Assembly (NCBI GenBank): GCA_012026685.1
Contig: VEOY01000117.1
Span: 1-50,789 of the forward strand
From: Nitrospirota bacterium
Lineage (GTDB): Bacteria > Nitrospirota > Thermodesulfovibrionia > Thermodesulfovibrionales > UBA6898
Direction of reading: 5' to 3'
Length of the DNA stretch: 50,789 nucleotides
A model generated the notes under the pieces. That model made no database searches. It saw nothing but the letters and a program-made list of their open reading frames with translations, and was not told the DNA's origin. Both the position numbers and the translations under genes were made by a program. Shown here piece by piece: positions 26,496 to 33,759 of this stretch (position 1 is its first letter; each line of letters starts with the position of its first letter).

Positions 26496-26766
26496 TGTCA
26501 GGGGGAAGAGCACCAAGGCTCTCACGGTAGATGTCGCTGAAGGATATGTGGCCGTCAATCCGCTCTTTCTTAAGTCCTTTGATCCTGATTCGCTCAAGGA
26601 CTTTTATCATCAGCTTGATAAAACACAGAAGGAGCTGCGCGCGGAAAGATTCCCTACAAATGACGCCCAGGCGATACGGATGCGCAACCTTAAATTGCAG
26701 AGACTGTATTCGGCCCAGATGATCATTCGAAACTTTGCACGCGAGCGCAGGGTGCCGCTCATTTAG
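26488..26766 (+). CDS. Small conserved-looking protein of unknown function, coupled to tatC
   Basis: This 92-residue, charged, predominantly helical protein (LKDFYHQLDKTQKELRAERF, MRNLKLQRLYSAQMIIRNFA) has no signal or membrane segment. ATG 26488 overlaps the tatC 3' end by eight bases, arguing for translational coupling. An upstream in-frame ATG at 26353 lies wholly within tatC and is unlikely. I do not recognise the family. Confidence 0.6.
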   Translation: MGNVRGKSTKALTVDVAEGYVAVNPLFLKSFDPDSLKDFYHQLDKTQKELRAERFPTNDAQAIRMRNLKLQRLYSAQMIIRNFARERRVPLI

Positions 26767-26772
26767 ATGATA

Positions 26773-26801
26773 TTGACACTGGCATGCACCTGTGATAGTT
26801 T
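26773..26801 (+). promoter_or_regulatory. Promoter probably giving a leaderless HEAT-protein mRNA
   Basis: A perfect TTGACA (26773-26778), 17 bases, then TAGTTT (26796-26801); an overlapping GATAGT with an upstream TG (26791-26799) is an alternative -10. The ATG at 26808 lies six to eight bases downstream and no ribosome site is visible. Confidence 0.5.
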
Positions 26802-26807
26802 TTGACC

Positions 26808-28457
26808 ATGGAAATCAATGAAGATCTGAAAGCCGCAAAGGAGATTGTTCAGTCCATCCTGAGAGCAAAGAAAATCATCAGGATGTATCCCGCGAACAAT
26901 CCTATTTATGTAAAGACCATCGAAGACTGCTTTGCGCGCTTCAGCGACTACTTCAATTACCGCGAAGATCTCGTCCTCAAGATCAGGCAGAATGAGATCA
27001 GTTGGGAGTCCGAGCAGGTATACGCGTCTGTTGAAAAGGAGGAGAACCTCGCTCTTTTCTTTTTCAAGGACGGTCTTCGGGAAGTGACATTCAAACGGGG
27101 GCTTTCCTCTGGAGAAATGGAAGACTTCCTGAAGATCATTGCGATGGATTTTGAACGGGATATCGTGGACGATGATATTGTAACGCTGCTCTGGGAACGT
27201 GATTTTCAGAACATACAATATATTGCTGACGATGCGATGCTGGCTGATGAAGACACCTATCAGGACCGCACCCTGGAAGAAATCGAGGAGCGCTCCAATG
27301 ATCCGGACAATATCATGAAGGCCTACCAGGATGCTTTTTCCGAACAGGATATCTCATCCGAGGCAAGCATCGCCCCGCTGAGCGACGCTGACCTTCAGCA
27401 GTTAATGCAGATGCTCGATCATGAGGGTAGCGGCAAGACGGAGAAACTTGTTGATTTGCTTTTTGAGCTCCCCTATCTTTCTGAAACACGGGCTGACTTC
27501 GAGGAGCTGACGGTTTTTTTTACAAGTGCTTCCGAATTTGTCATGCAAAGCGGCGATCTTGTGATAATGAACAGCATCCTCTCGCGTCTGAGCGGACTGA
27601 TCGGCGAGCCACATATCGATGATGAAATCAAGAAATATTTCAGGCGGGTCATATCGTACGCGGGCGGCAGCACCATCATCAAGCTTCTCGGGGAGATTCT
27701 TGACAGCGGTCAGGAAATCGAGGACAAAGTAGTAGAAGAATATGTCAGATATCTCGATAAGAGTGCCATACCTCCTCTCATGAATGTCCTTGGGGAACTG
27801 GAGAGCATTCATGCACGCAAGATTGTCATAGATGCGCTCATCTTCCTCGGTCCCAAGGATATAACGAGCCTTGCGAAGGGTCTTAATGACGCGCGCTGGT
27901 TTGTCGTAAGAAACATCATTTATATCTTCAGAAAGATAGCTGACAAGCGCGCGGTAGAATTTCTGCTGAAAACGGTTCGTCATACCGATATCAGAGTGAG
28001 AAAAGAAGTAATTCGCGCTCTCGGGGAACTGGGAGGAGGAGGAGTCTTCCAGACGCTGAGGGAGTGCCTGGAAGACCAGGAGCCGCAGATACGCTCCGCA
28101 GCGCTCAGGGCACTTGGCACGGTCGCATCTGAAGCTGCGAAAAGGATCATTTTGGACAAGATCAGCGACAAGGCATTCAAAGACGTCGATTTCGACGAAA
28201 AAAAAGAATACTTCGAGGTGTTGTCAAAATGGAAGGACAAGGATGTCTTTGCATTCCTTGTTGAGCTTCTCAAGAAGAAACCCTTCCTTTTCGGCAGCGC
28301 CAAGATGGAAGAAATTCGGGCATGTTCGGCGTATTCTCTCGGACTGCTCGGGAACAAGGATGCCATGCCGATTCTCACCAAATTCAAAGGAGACGCCAGC
28401 AAACTCGTAAGAGAATTTTCCTATACCGCGATCAAGAGGCTTGAGCATGGACAGTAA
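26808..28457 (+). CDS. HEAT-repeat protein with an N-terminal module shared with the next gene
   Basis: This 549-residue soluble protein has an N-terminal module (~1-118) that includes LVLKIRQNEISWE and VTFKRGLSSGEMEDFLKII and recurs in the HD-GYP protein downstream. A linker rich in Asp and Glu follows. Residues ~290-549 carry HEAT/PBS-type repeats (VEFLLKTVRHTDIRVRKEVI, ALGELGGGG, LEDQEPQIRSAALRALGT, and CSAYSLGLLGNKDAMPILTK). HEAT arrays usually scaffold protein contacts. The ATG at 26808 directly follows a promoter; TTG 26802 is in frame too. It overlaps the next gene by 11 bases, so the pair is co-expressed and likely functions together. Confidence 0.8.
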   Translation: MEINEDLKAAKEIVQSILRAKKIIRMYPANNPIYVKTIEDCFARFSDYFNYREDLVLKIRQNEISWESEQVYASVEKEENLALFFFKDGLREVTFKRGLSSGEMEDFLKIIAMDFERDIVDDDIVTLLWERDFQNIQYIADDAMLADEDTYQDRTLEEIEERSNDPDNIMKAYQDAFSEQDISSEASIAPLSDADLQQLMQMLDHEGSGKTEKLVDLLFELPYLSETRADFEELTVFFTSASEFVMQSGDLVIMNSILSRLSGLIGEPHIDDEIKKYFRRVISYAGGSTIIKLLGEILDSGQEIEDKVVEEYVRYLDKSAIPPLMNVLGELESIHARKIVIDALIFLGPKDITSLAKGLNDARWFVVRNIIYIFRKIADKRAVEFLLKTVRHTDIRVRKEVIRALGELGGGGVFQTLRECLEDQEPQIRSAALRALGTVASEAAKRIILDKISDKAFKDVDFDEKKEYFEVLSKWKDKDVFAFLVELLKKKPFLFGSAKMEEIRACSAYSLGLLGNKDAMPILTKFKGDASKLVREFSYTAIKRLEHGQ

Positions 28458-29850
28458 ACAGGAGCGCGAACTTCATAAAAATGCCAAGGAACTGATCAAC
28501 CAGATATCCGTTGTGCTTCGGACATCGCAAATCCATGACGCAAACAATGTCGCGCTGGCCTCGTCTATAAACCGGCTTGTAGCCATGATCAATGCCATGG
28601 TTTCACAGGAGAATATCCTTGTCCTTGAACTCAGGGGGGAATTCTTCTATATCAATGAGTACCGGATACGATATTCTCTTGAATATCTCCTGAACTTTGA
28701 TTTCATGGTCCGTGAGTTCAAGAAACGGGAACTCGGAAATGTCACGTTCAAGGGTCAGATCCGGGCAGATGATATTAAAGCATTTATCAAGGCGTTTAAT
28801 GATGCCTCGTTTTCGCAGGAACCCTTCAATACGATCCATGACGAAATGACCAATGTCCGGAACATTGATGTCGGTATTCTGAAAAAGGTTGTTGAAGACG
28901 ACGCCCTCGATGTGCGAAAGATGGTCAAAAAGACGTACTTCAATGCTGTTTCATTTACGCAGGGTGTCATCAACAAAATCAAATCCGGTGAAAAGGTAAA
29001 CATCAAGAAAGCCAAGAGAGTCGTCGAATCCATGGTCGATCAGATCCTCGAAGAAGAACAAATGCTCCTGGGCATGACCGCCATCAAAGATTATGATGAG
29101 TACACCTATCACCATTCGGTGAATGTCAGCATCCTTGCCATCGCCCTTGGCCAGAGACTCGGCATGAGCAGGCGCATGCTTACCGAACTTGGCATGGTGT
29201 CGCTCTTCCACGATATCGGCAAAATGGATATACCCAATGACATATTGAACAAACCCTCAAACTTTAATGATGACGAATGGAACATCATACGGAAGCATCC
29301 TGTGTGGGGTCTGAGGGCCATCCTGAAACTCAAGCGTTTTGACGACCTGACGATAAAATCAGCGATAGTCGCCTTTGAACATCATATGAACTTCGACCTG
29401 TCCGGCTATCCCAAGATAAGAAGAGGGATCAAGCTCGATTTGCTGAGCCGCATCGTGAGTCTGGCAGACCAGTATGATGCAATGACCTCAGCACGTGTTT
29501 ATTCGAGAATACCTCTTTCGCCCGATAAAGCATTAAGCATCATGATGGAAAGGGCTGGTACGCAGCTGGATCCTCTGCTGTTCAAGTTCTTCACCAATAT
29601 GGTCGGCGTCTATCCTATCGGCACCCTGGTAATGCTTGATTCGCGGGAACTCGGTCTTGTCTGCGAAAGCAATCAGCTTTTTCCGAATCGACCCCGGGTG
29701 ATGATCATTGTAAATGATGCAGGAACCCGAACCAAGGGGACTGTTATAGATCTCACGGAAAAAAATGATAAGGATCTGTATATCAGGTCCATCAGAAAGA
29801 CCCTTGACCCGAATAAATATAACATCAATCTTGCCGAATACCTTCTGTGA
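28447..29850 (+). CDS. HD-GYP domain protein (putative c-di-GMP phosphodiesterase)
   Basis: This 467-residue protein starts with the module it shares with the HEAT protein (~1-118), then a helical linker and an HD-GYP domain (~205-390). Metal and catalytic motifs are YHHSVNVSILA, FHDIGKMDIP (His255-Asp256), RKHPVWG, and FEHHMNFDLSGYP (GYP at 320-322), then ADQYDAMTS. These match the features of c-di-GMP-degrading enzymes, although the loop before GYP differs slightly from the common HHE+xDGxGYP form. ATG 28447 has AGAGG seven bases upstream. The C-terminal ~75 residues after the HD-GYP domain are beta-rich and unassigned. A GGDEF cyclase lies at 47.1 kb. Confidence 0.85.
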   Translation: MDSKQERELHKNAKELINQISVVLRTSQIHDANNVALASSINRLVAMINAMVSQENILVLELRGEFFYINEYRIRYSLEYLLNFDFMVREFKKRELGNVTFKGQIRADDIKAFIKAFNDASFSQEPFNTIHDEMTNVRNIDVGILKKVVEDDALDVRKMVKKTYFNAVSFTQGVINKIKSGEKVNIKKAKRVVESMVDQILEEEQMLLGMTAIKDYDEYTYHHSVNVSILAIALGQRLGMSRRMLTELGMVSLFHDIGKMDIPNDILNKPSNFNDDEWNIIRKHPVWGLRAILKLKRFDDLTIKSAIVAFEHHMNFDLSGYPKIRRGIKLDLLSRIVSLADQYDAMTSARVYSRIPLSPDKALSIMMERAGTQLDPLLFKFFTNMVGVYPIGTLVMLDSRELGLVCESNQLFPNRPRVMIIVNDAGTRTKGTVIDLTEKNDKDLYIRSIRKTLDPNKYNINLAEYLL

Positions 29851-29878
29851 TCCAACCCTTCAGTTTCCTGCTGCAGCT

Positions 29879-29908
29879 TATGCCAATATGTTGACATTTT
29901 TTGGCATA
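29879..29908. promoter_or_regulatory. Inverted repeat flanking the rplU -35 box
   Basis: TATGCCAA (29879-29886) and TTGGCATA (29901-29908) form a perfect 8-base dyad with a 14-base spacer. The spacer contains the TTGACA of the rplU promoter. A T-rich run follows. It could be an operator or a weak terminator after the HD-GYP gene. Confidence 0.4.
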
Positions 29909-29920
29909 TTGTTTTTAATA
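29891..29920 (+). promoter_or_regulatory. Predicted rplU-rpmA promoter
   Basis: A perfect TTGACA (29891-29896) is followed by TTTAAT (29914, spacing 17) or TTAATA (29915-29920, spacing 18). GGAGG precedes the rplU ATG at 29942, so this transcript has a conventional leader. Confidence 0.55.
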
Positions 29921-29941
29921 AGAGACTGGAGGTAAAACGAA

Positions 29942-30259
29942 ATGTATGCAATAATTGACACTGAAGGGTTTCAGCACAAAGTTGCTCCGGGCGACACCGT
30001 CCGGGTTCAGAAGATACAGGGTGCTGTCGGGACTGCGGTTACGTTCGAAAAGGTACTTCTTGTCTCCGGTGACGATAAGACCCTGATTGGCAGCCCCTAT
30101 GTAAAAAACGCTGCGGTCAAAGGGGAACTTCTGGCTGAAGAAAAGGGTAGGAAGGTCATTATTTTCAAAAAGAAGCCGAGAAAAGGACACCAGAAAACGA
30201 TAGGTCATCGTCAGCAGTATTCACTCGTTTCAATCAAAGACATCGTAGTCGGAGGTTAG
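29942..30259 (+). CDS. rplU: 50S ribosomal protein L21
   Basis: This 105-residue protein shows [37 protein letters not shown] and the C-terminal [20 protein letters not shown], all diagnostic of L21, a 23S rRNA-binding protein. GGAGG precedes the ATG. It is followed one base later by rpmA, the usual pair. Confidence 0.97.
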   Translation: MYAIIDTEGFQHKVAPGDTVRVQKIQGAVGTAVTFEKVLLVSGDDKTLIGSPYVKNAAVKGELLAEEKGRKVIIFKKKPRKGHQKTIGHRQQYSLVSIKDIVVGG

Positions 30260-30260
30260 C

Positions 30261-30524
30261 ATGGCACACAAAAAAGGTGTTGGAAGTTCGAGGAATGGTC
30301 GCGACAGTCAGTCACAACGACTTGGTATAAAGCGTTTCGGCGGACAGCTCGTTAAAGCTGGCAATATCCTTGTCAGACAGAGGGGCACCAAGTTTCACCC
30401 CGGCACGAATGTGCAGAAGGGGTCTGATGATACCCTTTTTTCGCTTGTTGACGGTATTGTCAAATTTGAAAGAAAAGATAAGACCAGAATGAAGGTAAGC
30501 GTATACCCGCCAGCTCAGCAGTAA
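30261..30524 (+). CDS. rpmA: 50S ribosomal protein L27
   Basis: This 87-residue protein starts [20 protein letters not shown], followed by GVKRFGG-like [20 protein letters not shown] and [20 protein letters not shown]27 reaches the peptidyl transferase centre with its N-terminus. No N-terminal cleavage extension of the Firmicutes type is seen. An intrinsic terminator follows 22 bases after the stop. Confidence 0.97.
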   Translation: MAHKKGVGSSRNGRDSQSQRLGIKRFGGQLVKAGNILVRQRGTKFHPGTNVQKGSDDTLFSLVDGIVKFERKDKTRMKVSVYPPAQQ

Positions 30525-30545
30525 TATCGACCCTGAGAACAGACC

Positions 30546-30580
30546 AAAAAGGCAGATATCGATCTGCCTTTTTTATTTTT
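30546..30580 (+). terminator. Intrinsic terminator after rplU-rpmA
   Basis: GGCAGAT (30551-30557) pairs with ATCTGCC (30562-30568) around a four-base loop. Flanking A5 (30546-30550) can pair with the T run, extending the stem, and a T-rich tract to 30580 follows. The T tract ends only two bases before the obg ATG at 30583. Confidence 0.85.
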
Positions 30581-30582
30581 AT

Positions 30583-31605
30583 ATGCAATTCATAGATTAT
30601 GCAGAAATCATGGTAACAGCCGGCAACGGCGGTCGCGGTTGCGTCAGCTTCCGCCGGGAAAAGTACGTCCCGAAGGGAGGACCCGACGGAGGGGACGGCG
30701 GGAGGGGCGGTCACGTTATATTCAGGGCAACCCGGGAACTGAACACCCTTCTGGATTTCCGGTATAAAAGGGAATATACGGCGCAAAAAGGACAACACGG
30801 AATGGGGCAGAGAATGCACGGAAAGGATGGTGCCGATCTCGTCATCCCCGTTCCTGTCGGCACGCTCATCCGTGATGCGGAGAGCGGCCGGATAGCCGAT
30901 GATCTTGTCAGCGAAGGACAGAAGTTTATAGCGGCCCGAGGTGGACGGGGAGGGCAGGGCAACCAGCATTTTGCGACGGCGACCCGGCAGGTCCCCCGTT
31001 TTGCGCAGCCGGGAGAAGAAGGAGAGGTCAGGAGATTCAGCCTCGAACTGAAATTGCTTGCTGATGTCGGTCTTGTTGGGCTCCCCAATGCGGGCAAGTC
31101 AACTCTGATATCGGTAATTTCCTCTGCCCGCCCGAAAATAGCTGATTATCCTTTCACTACCATTGTCCCCAATCTTGGCGTTGTAAAGTTCGGTGACTAT
31201 GCCAGTTTTGTTGTTGCAGACATCCCGGGACTGATCGAGGGTGCCCATCAGGGAGTGGGGCTGGGATTTCAGTTTCTCCGGCATATTGAACGCACCAGGA
31301 TATTTCTGCATCTTGTCGATGTATCCGACGCAGCGGATGAGGATCCTGTCGCGCAATACAGGATAATAACCCGGGAACTTGAAATATACGGCAAAGAGAT
31401 AACGGCAAAGCATCATGCAGTCGTTGCAACGAAAATTGACGCTGCTACGGACAAGAAGAAACTTGACTTGCTCATGAAATATTGCAAAACTAATCATATC
31501 GATTTTCATGCGATCTCTGCGGCTACGAACTCAGGTATCAAGGAATTGATCCGTTATCTCGCAGAGATCCTCAGCAAGGTGCGCAGTGAAGCGGATAGTC
31601 ATTAA
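30583..31605 (+). CDS. obg: Obg family GTPase (CgtA)
   Basis: Essential GTPase in 50S assembly and stress signalling. The 340-residue protein has the glycine-rich Obg fold (~1-158: AGNGGRGCVSFRREKYVPKG, GPDGGDGGRGG) and a G domain (~160-335) with P-loop GLPNAGKST, switch DYPFTTIVPNLG, and DIPGLIEGAH. The C-terminal OCT domain is absent. MQFIDYAEI is the natural start, so ATG 30583 is right. There is no Shine-Dalgarno: a terminator T tract abuts the ATG. It overlaps proB by 20 bases; the order L21-L27-Obg-ProB is widespread. Confidence 0.96.
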   Translation: MQFIDYAEIMVTAGNGGRGCVSFRREKYVPKGGPDGGDGGRGGHVIFRATRELNTLLDFRYKREYTAQKGQHGMGQRMHGKDGADLVIPVPVGTLIRDAESGRIADDLVSEGQKFIAARGGRGGQGNQHFATATRQVPRFAQPGEEGEVRRFSLELKLLADVGLVGLPNAGKSTLISVISSARPKIADYPFTTIVPNLGVVKFGDYASFVVADIPGLIEGAHQGVGLGFQFLRHIERTRIFLHLVDVSDAADEDPVAQYRIITRELEIYGKEITAKHHAVVATKIDAATDKKKLDLLMKYCKTNHIDFHAISAATNSGIKELIRYLAEILSKVRSEADSH

Positions 31606-32686
31606 GATTGGCAGCAATATCATTGCCGGATCAGAAGAGGGTCTGGACATGTCTGTTATCAGCAGAATTGCCGAAGACATTTCACAGATTACTTCTGAAG
31701 GCAACGAAGTCGCTGTCGTATCATCAGGTGCGGTTGCTGCAGGCATGAAAAAGCTGGGATTGAAAACCCGTCCTACCGAGATCCGCCTCAAACAGGCGGC
31801 CGCAGCTGCAGGTCAAAGTAATCTCATGTGGGCCTATGAGCGTTCCTTTTCTTCGTTTGGCAGGAAGGTAGCGCAGGTGCTGCTTACCCGAGAGGATTTC
31901 GCTGACCGGAAGAGATATATCAACGCCAAGAACACCATGATGACGCTGCTTTCATACGGCATCATCCCGGTAATCAATGAAAATGACACCGTGGCAATAG
32001 ATGAGATCAGGTTTGGTGACAATGACAGTCTGGCCTCTCTTGTCGCAATCAGCATAGAGGCGGATAATCTTTTCATCCTTTCTGACGTAGACGGTCTGTA
32101 CGCGGATGATCCGAAAAAAAGTCAGCATGCTGAGCTTATATCGTATGTGGAATCCATTACCCCTGAGATCGAACAGCTGGCAGGGGCTACGGGAAGCATA
32201 GTCGGCACCGGGGGCATGTACTCCAAGGTGAAGGCTGCAAAAAAGGCCGCCTCACATGGCATCGGAGTATATATCATCAATGGGAGAAAAGCAGGACAGC
32301 TCATCCCCGCTGTTACGGGGCAGCACTGCGGCGGCACCTTTTTTAAGCCCCGCAAAAACAGGATACCCCAGCGAAAAGGGTGGATTGCTTACAGCAGCAG
32401 GGCAAAAGGTTCTCTGGTCATCGATGACGGCGCAGTAAAAGCGCTTAGGGAGAGCGGAAAGAGTCTGCTGCCTTCAGGAATCGTTTCGGTGGACGGTTCG
32501 TTTGAGACCGGCGATTCGGTATACTGCGTGACAGTACATGGCAAACGAATTGCAAAAGGATTGGCGAATTATGCCTCAGAAGATCTGCGGAAAATACAGG
32601 GGAAAAAGACAATCGAGATAGAAAAGATACTCGGGTACAAATACTCCGATGAAGTGATCCACAGGGATAATCTTGTGATCATCTAA
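31586..32686 (+). CDS. proB: Glutamate 5-kinase
   Basis: Phosphorylates glutamate, first step of proline synthesis. The 366-residue protein has an amino-acid-kinase domain (KRIVIKIGSNII at the start, VSSGAVAAGMKKLG, IPVINENDTVA, FGDNDSLASLVA and GTGGMYSKVKAAK) and a C-terminal PUA domain (~280-366). The GTG at 31586 lies inside obg. Only the kinase is here: no proA follows, since the next gene is convergent. Its stop overlaps the DUF4416 gene tail-to-tail by eight bases. Confidence 0.95.
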   Translation: MKRIVIKIGSNIIAGSEEGLDMSVISRIAEDISQITSEGNEVAVVSSGAVAAGMKKLGLKTRPTEIRLKQAAAAAGQSNLMWAYERSFSSFGRKVAQVLLTREDFADRKRYINAKNTMMTLLSYGIIPVINENDTVAIDEIRFGDNDSLASLVAISIEADNLFILSDVDGLYADDPKKSQHAELISYVESITPEIEQLAGATGSIVGTGGMYSKVKAAKKAASHGIGVYIINGRKAGQLIPAVTGQHCGGTFFKPRKNRIPQRKGWIAYSSRAKGSLVIDDGAVKALRESGKSLLPSGIVSVDGSFETGDSVYCVTVHGKRIAKGLANYASEDLRKIQGKKTIEIEKILGYKYSDEVIHRDNLVII

Positions 32687-33215
32687 TGTCCTGTTTACCC
32701 TCTTTGCGCCTCAGTTCTTTTCGCACCATCTTGAACAGGTCAAGGCATCGCAGATCCCGGTAATCATAATACGTGTAGGGAAGGGGATTATATTGATTCC
32801 CCTGATAATACAGCTCAACTTCTCCGTAGATACCCTTTCCAAGATAGATCCTGTGAGAGTAATCCTTGGCAGAGGCCAGAACTACTCGGGAACGCATGAT
32901 ATAGCCGGGATCAATATTGACCCTCCGTTTGCCCTCCAAGGCGAATGAAGCTTCCAATCGGTTCGTTTCAAGCTTAATGTCCGGCAGAGCGAGAGGATCA
33001 AACGGTTCTCCAAAAAAGAGGAGCTTCCGGTACACCGGCGTTCCAAGCTCCCCATCATAATAATGTGTATGGTTCCAGCTGAACTCATCACTTTCCAGCA
33101 GAACATTGCCAAATCGACTGACAAGAAGCGGCATGACTGAAGAGTACATATCACGACGCGAAAACAACAGGGAAATGAACAACAAAGATGCTTCAGGCGG
33201 ATGGGGAGTGCCCAT
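32679..33215 (-). CDS. DUF4416 family protein
   Basis: This 178-residue protein matches what I recall of the DUF4416 family: SRFGNVLLESDEFSWNHTHYY, PDIKLETNRLEASF, VNIDPGYIMRSRVVLASAKD, HRIYLGKGIYGEVELYY and PYTYYDYRD. The family is common in Nitrospirota and Deltaproteobacteria and has no established function. It shares one base with the upstream TlpA-like stop and is the last gene of the clpC unit. Confidence 0.85.
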   Translation of the reverse strand: MGTPHPPEASLLFISLLFSRRDMYSSVMPLLVSRFGNVLLESDEFSWNHTHYYDGELGTPVYRKLLFFGEPFDPLALPDIKLETNRLEASFALEGKRRVNIDPGYIMRSRVVLASAKDYSHRIYLGKGIYGEVELYYQGNQYNPLPYTYYDYRDLRCLDLFKMVRKELRRKEGKQDIR

Positions 33216-33757
33216 TATTCAAGAAGAAGCGTATTGACGAATGCCCGTGTCTCGGCAGCATTCCAGTCGAGCGATCCGATGACCCGCTTTCTGAGAACGC
33301 CTTTCTTGTCTATTAGATAGGTTTCCGGTACTCCGGTCACCCTGAACCGTTCAGCAGTAGTGCCATTCTGATCCGTGAAAACAGGAAAAGAATAGCCATT
33401 GCCCTTCATGTAGTCATAGGCAGATTTTGGATTGTCCTTGTAAAGAATAGTGACCATGGCAAACCGTCTGTCGGAAAAAAGCTCCCGGTGAAGCGTCTCA
33501 ATGGACGGGACTTCCTCACGGCATGGAGCGCACCACGTGGCCCAGAAATTGACAAATAATACCCGGCCTTCATAGTCTCTGAATTTTACCTTCTGGCCTG
33601 TCACGGGGTCCTGAATGTCAAGATGAGGGGCCCGGATGCCCTCCGCGACTTCCTTTGGGGGACCCTGACAGGAAATCAGGAAAAGAGCAATCGCCGCGAC
33701 GCACATAAAGGCTCCCGCATAGTGCATGCGTCCACGGGTCGACCTATCAGATATCAT
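33215..33757 (-). CDS. TlpA-like thioredoxin-fold lipoprotein
   Basis: This 180-residue (or 170 if ATG 33727 is used) exported thioredoxin-like protein has hydrophobic signal AGAFMCVAAIALFLISC ending in a LISC lipobox. WCAPC redox site in FVNFWATWCAPCREEVPSIE and GVPETYLIDKKGVL cis-proline loop follow. It is likely a periplasmic thiol reductase, possibly for cytochrome c maturation. It starts two bases after the clpC stop. The second start is supported by the signal peptide shape and GGA just upstream. Confidence 0.88.
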   Translation of the reverse strand: MISDRSTRGRMHYAGAFMCVAAIALFLISCQGPPKEVAEGIRAPHLDIQDPVTGQKVKFRDYEGRVLFVNFWATWCAPCREEVPSIETLHRELFSDRRFAMVTILYKDNPKSAYDYMKGNGYSFPVFTDQNGTTAERFRVTGVPETYLIDKKGVLRKRVIGSLDWNAAETRAFVNTLLLE

Positions 33758-33759
33758 GC

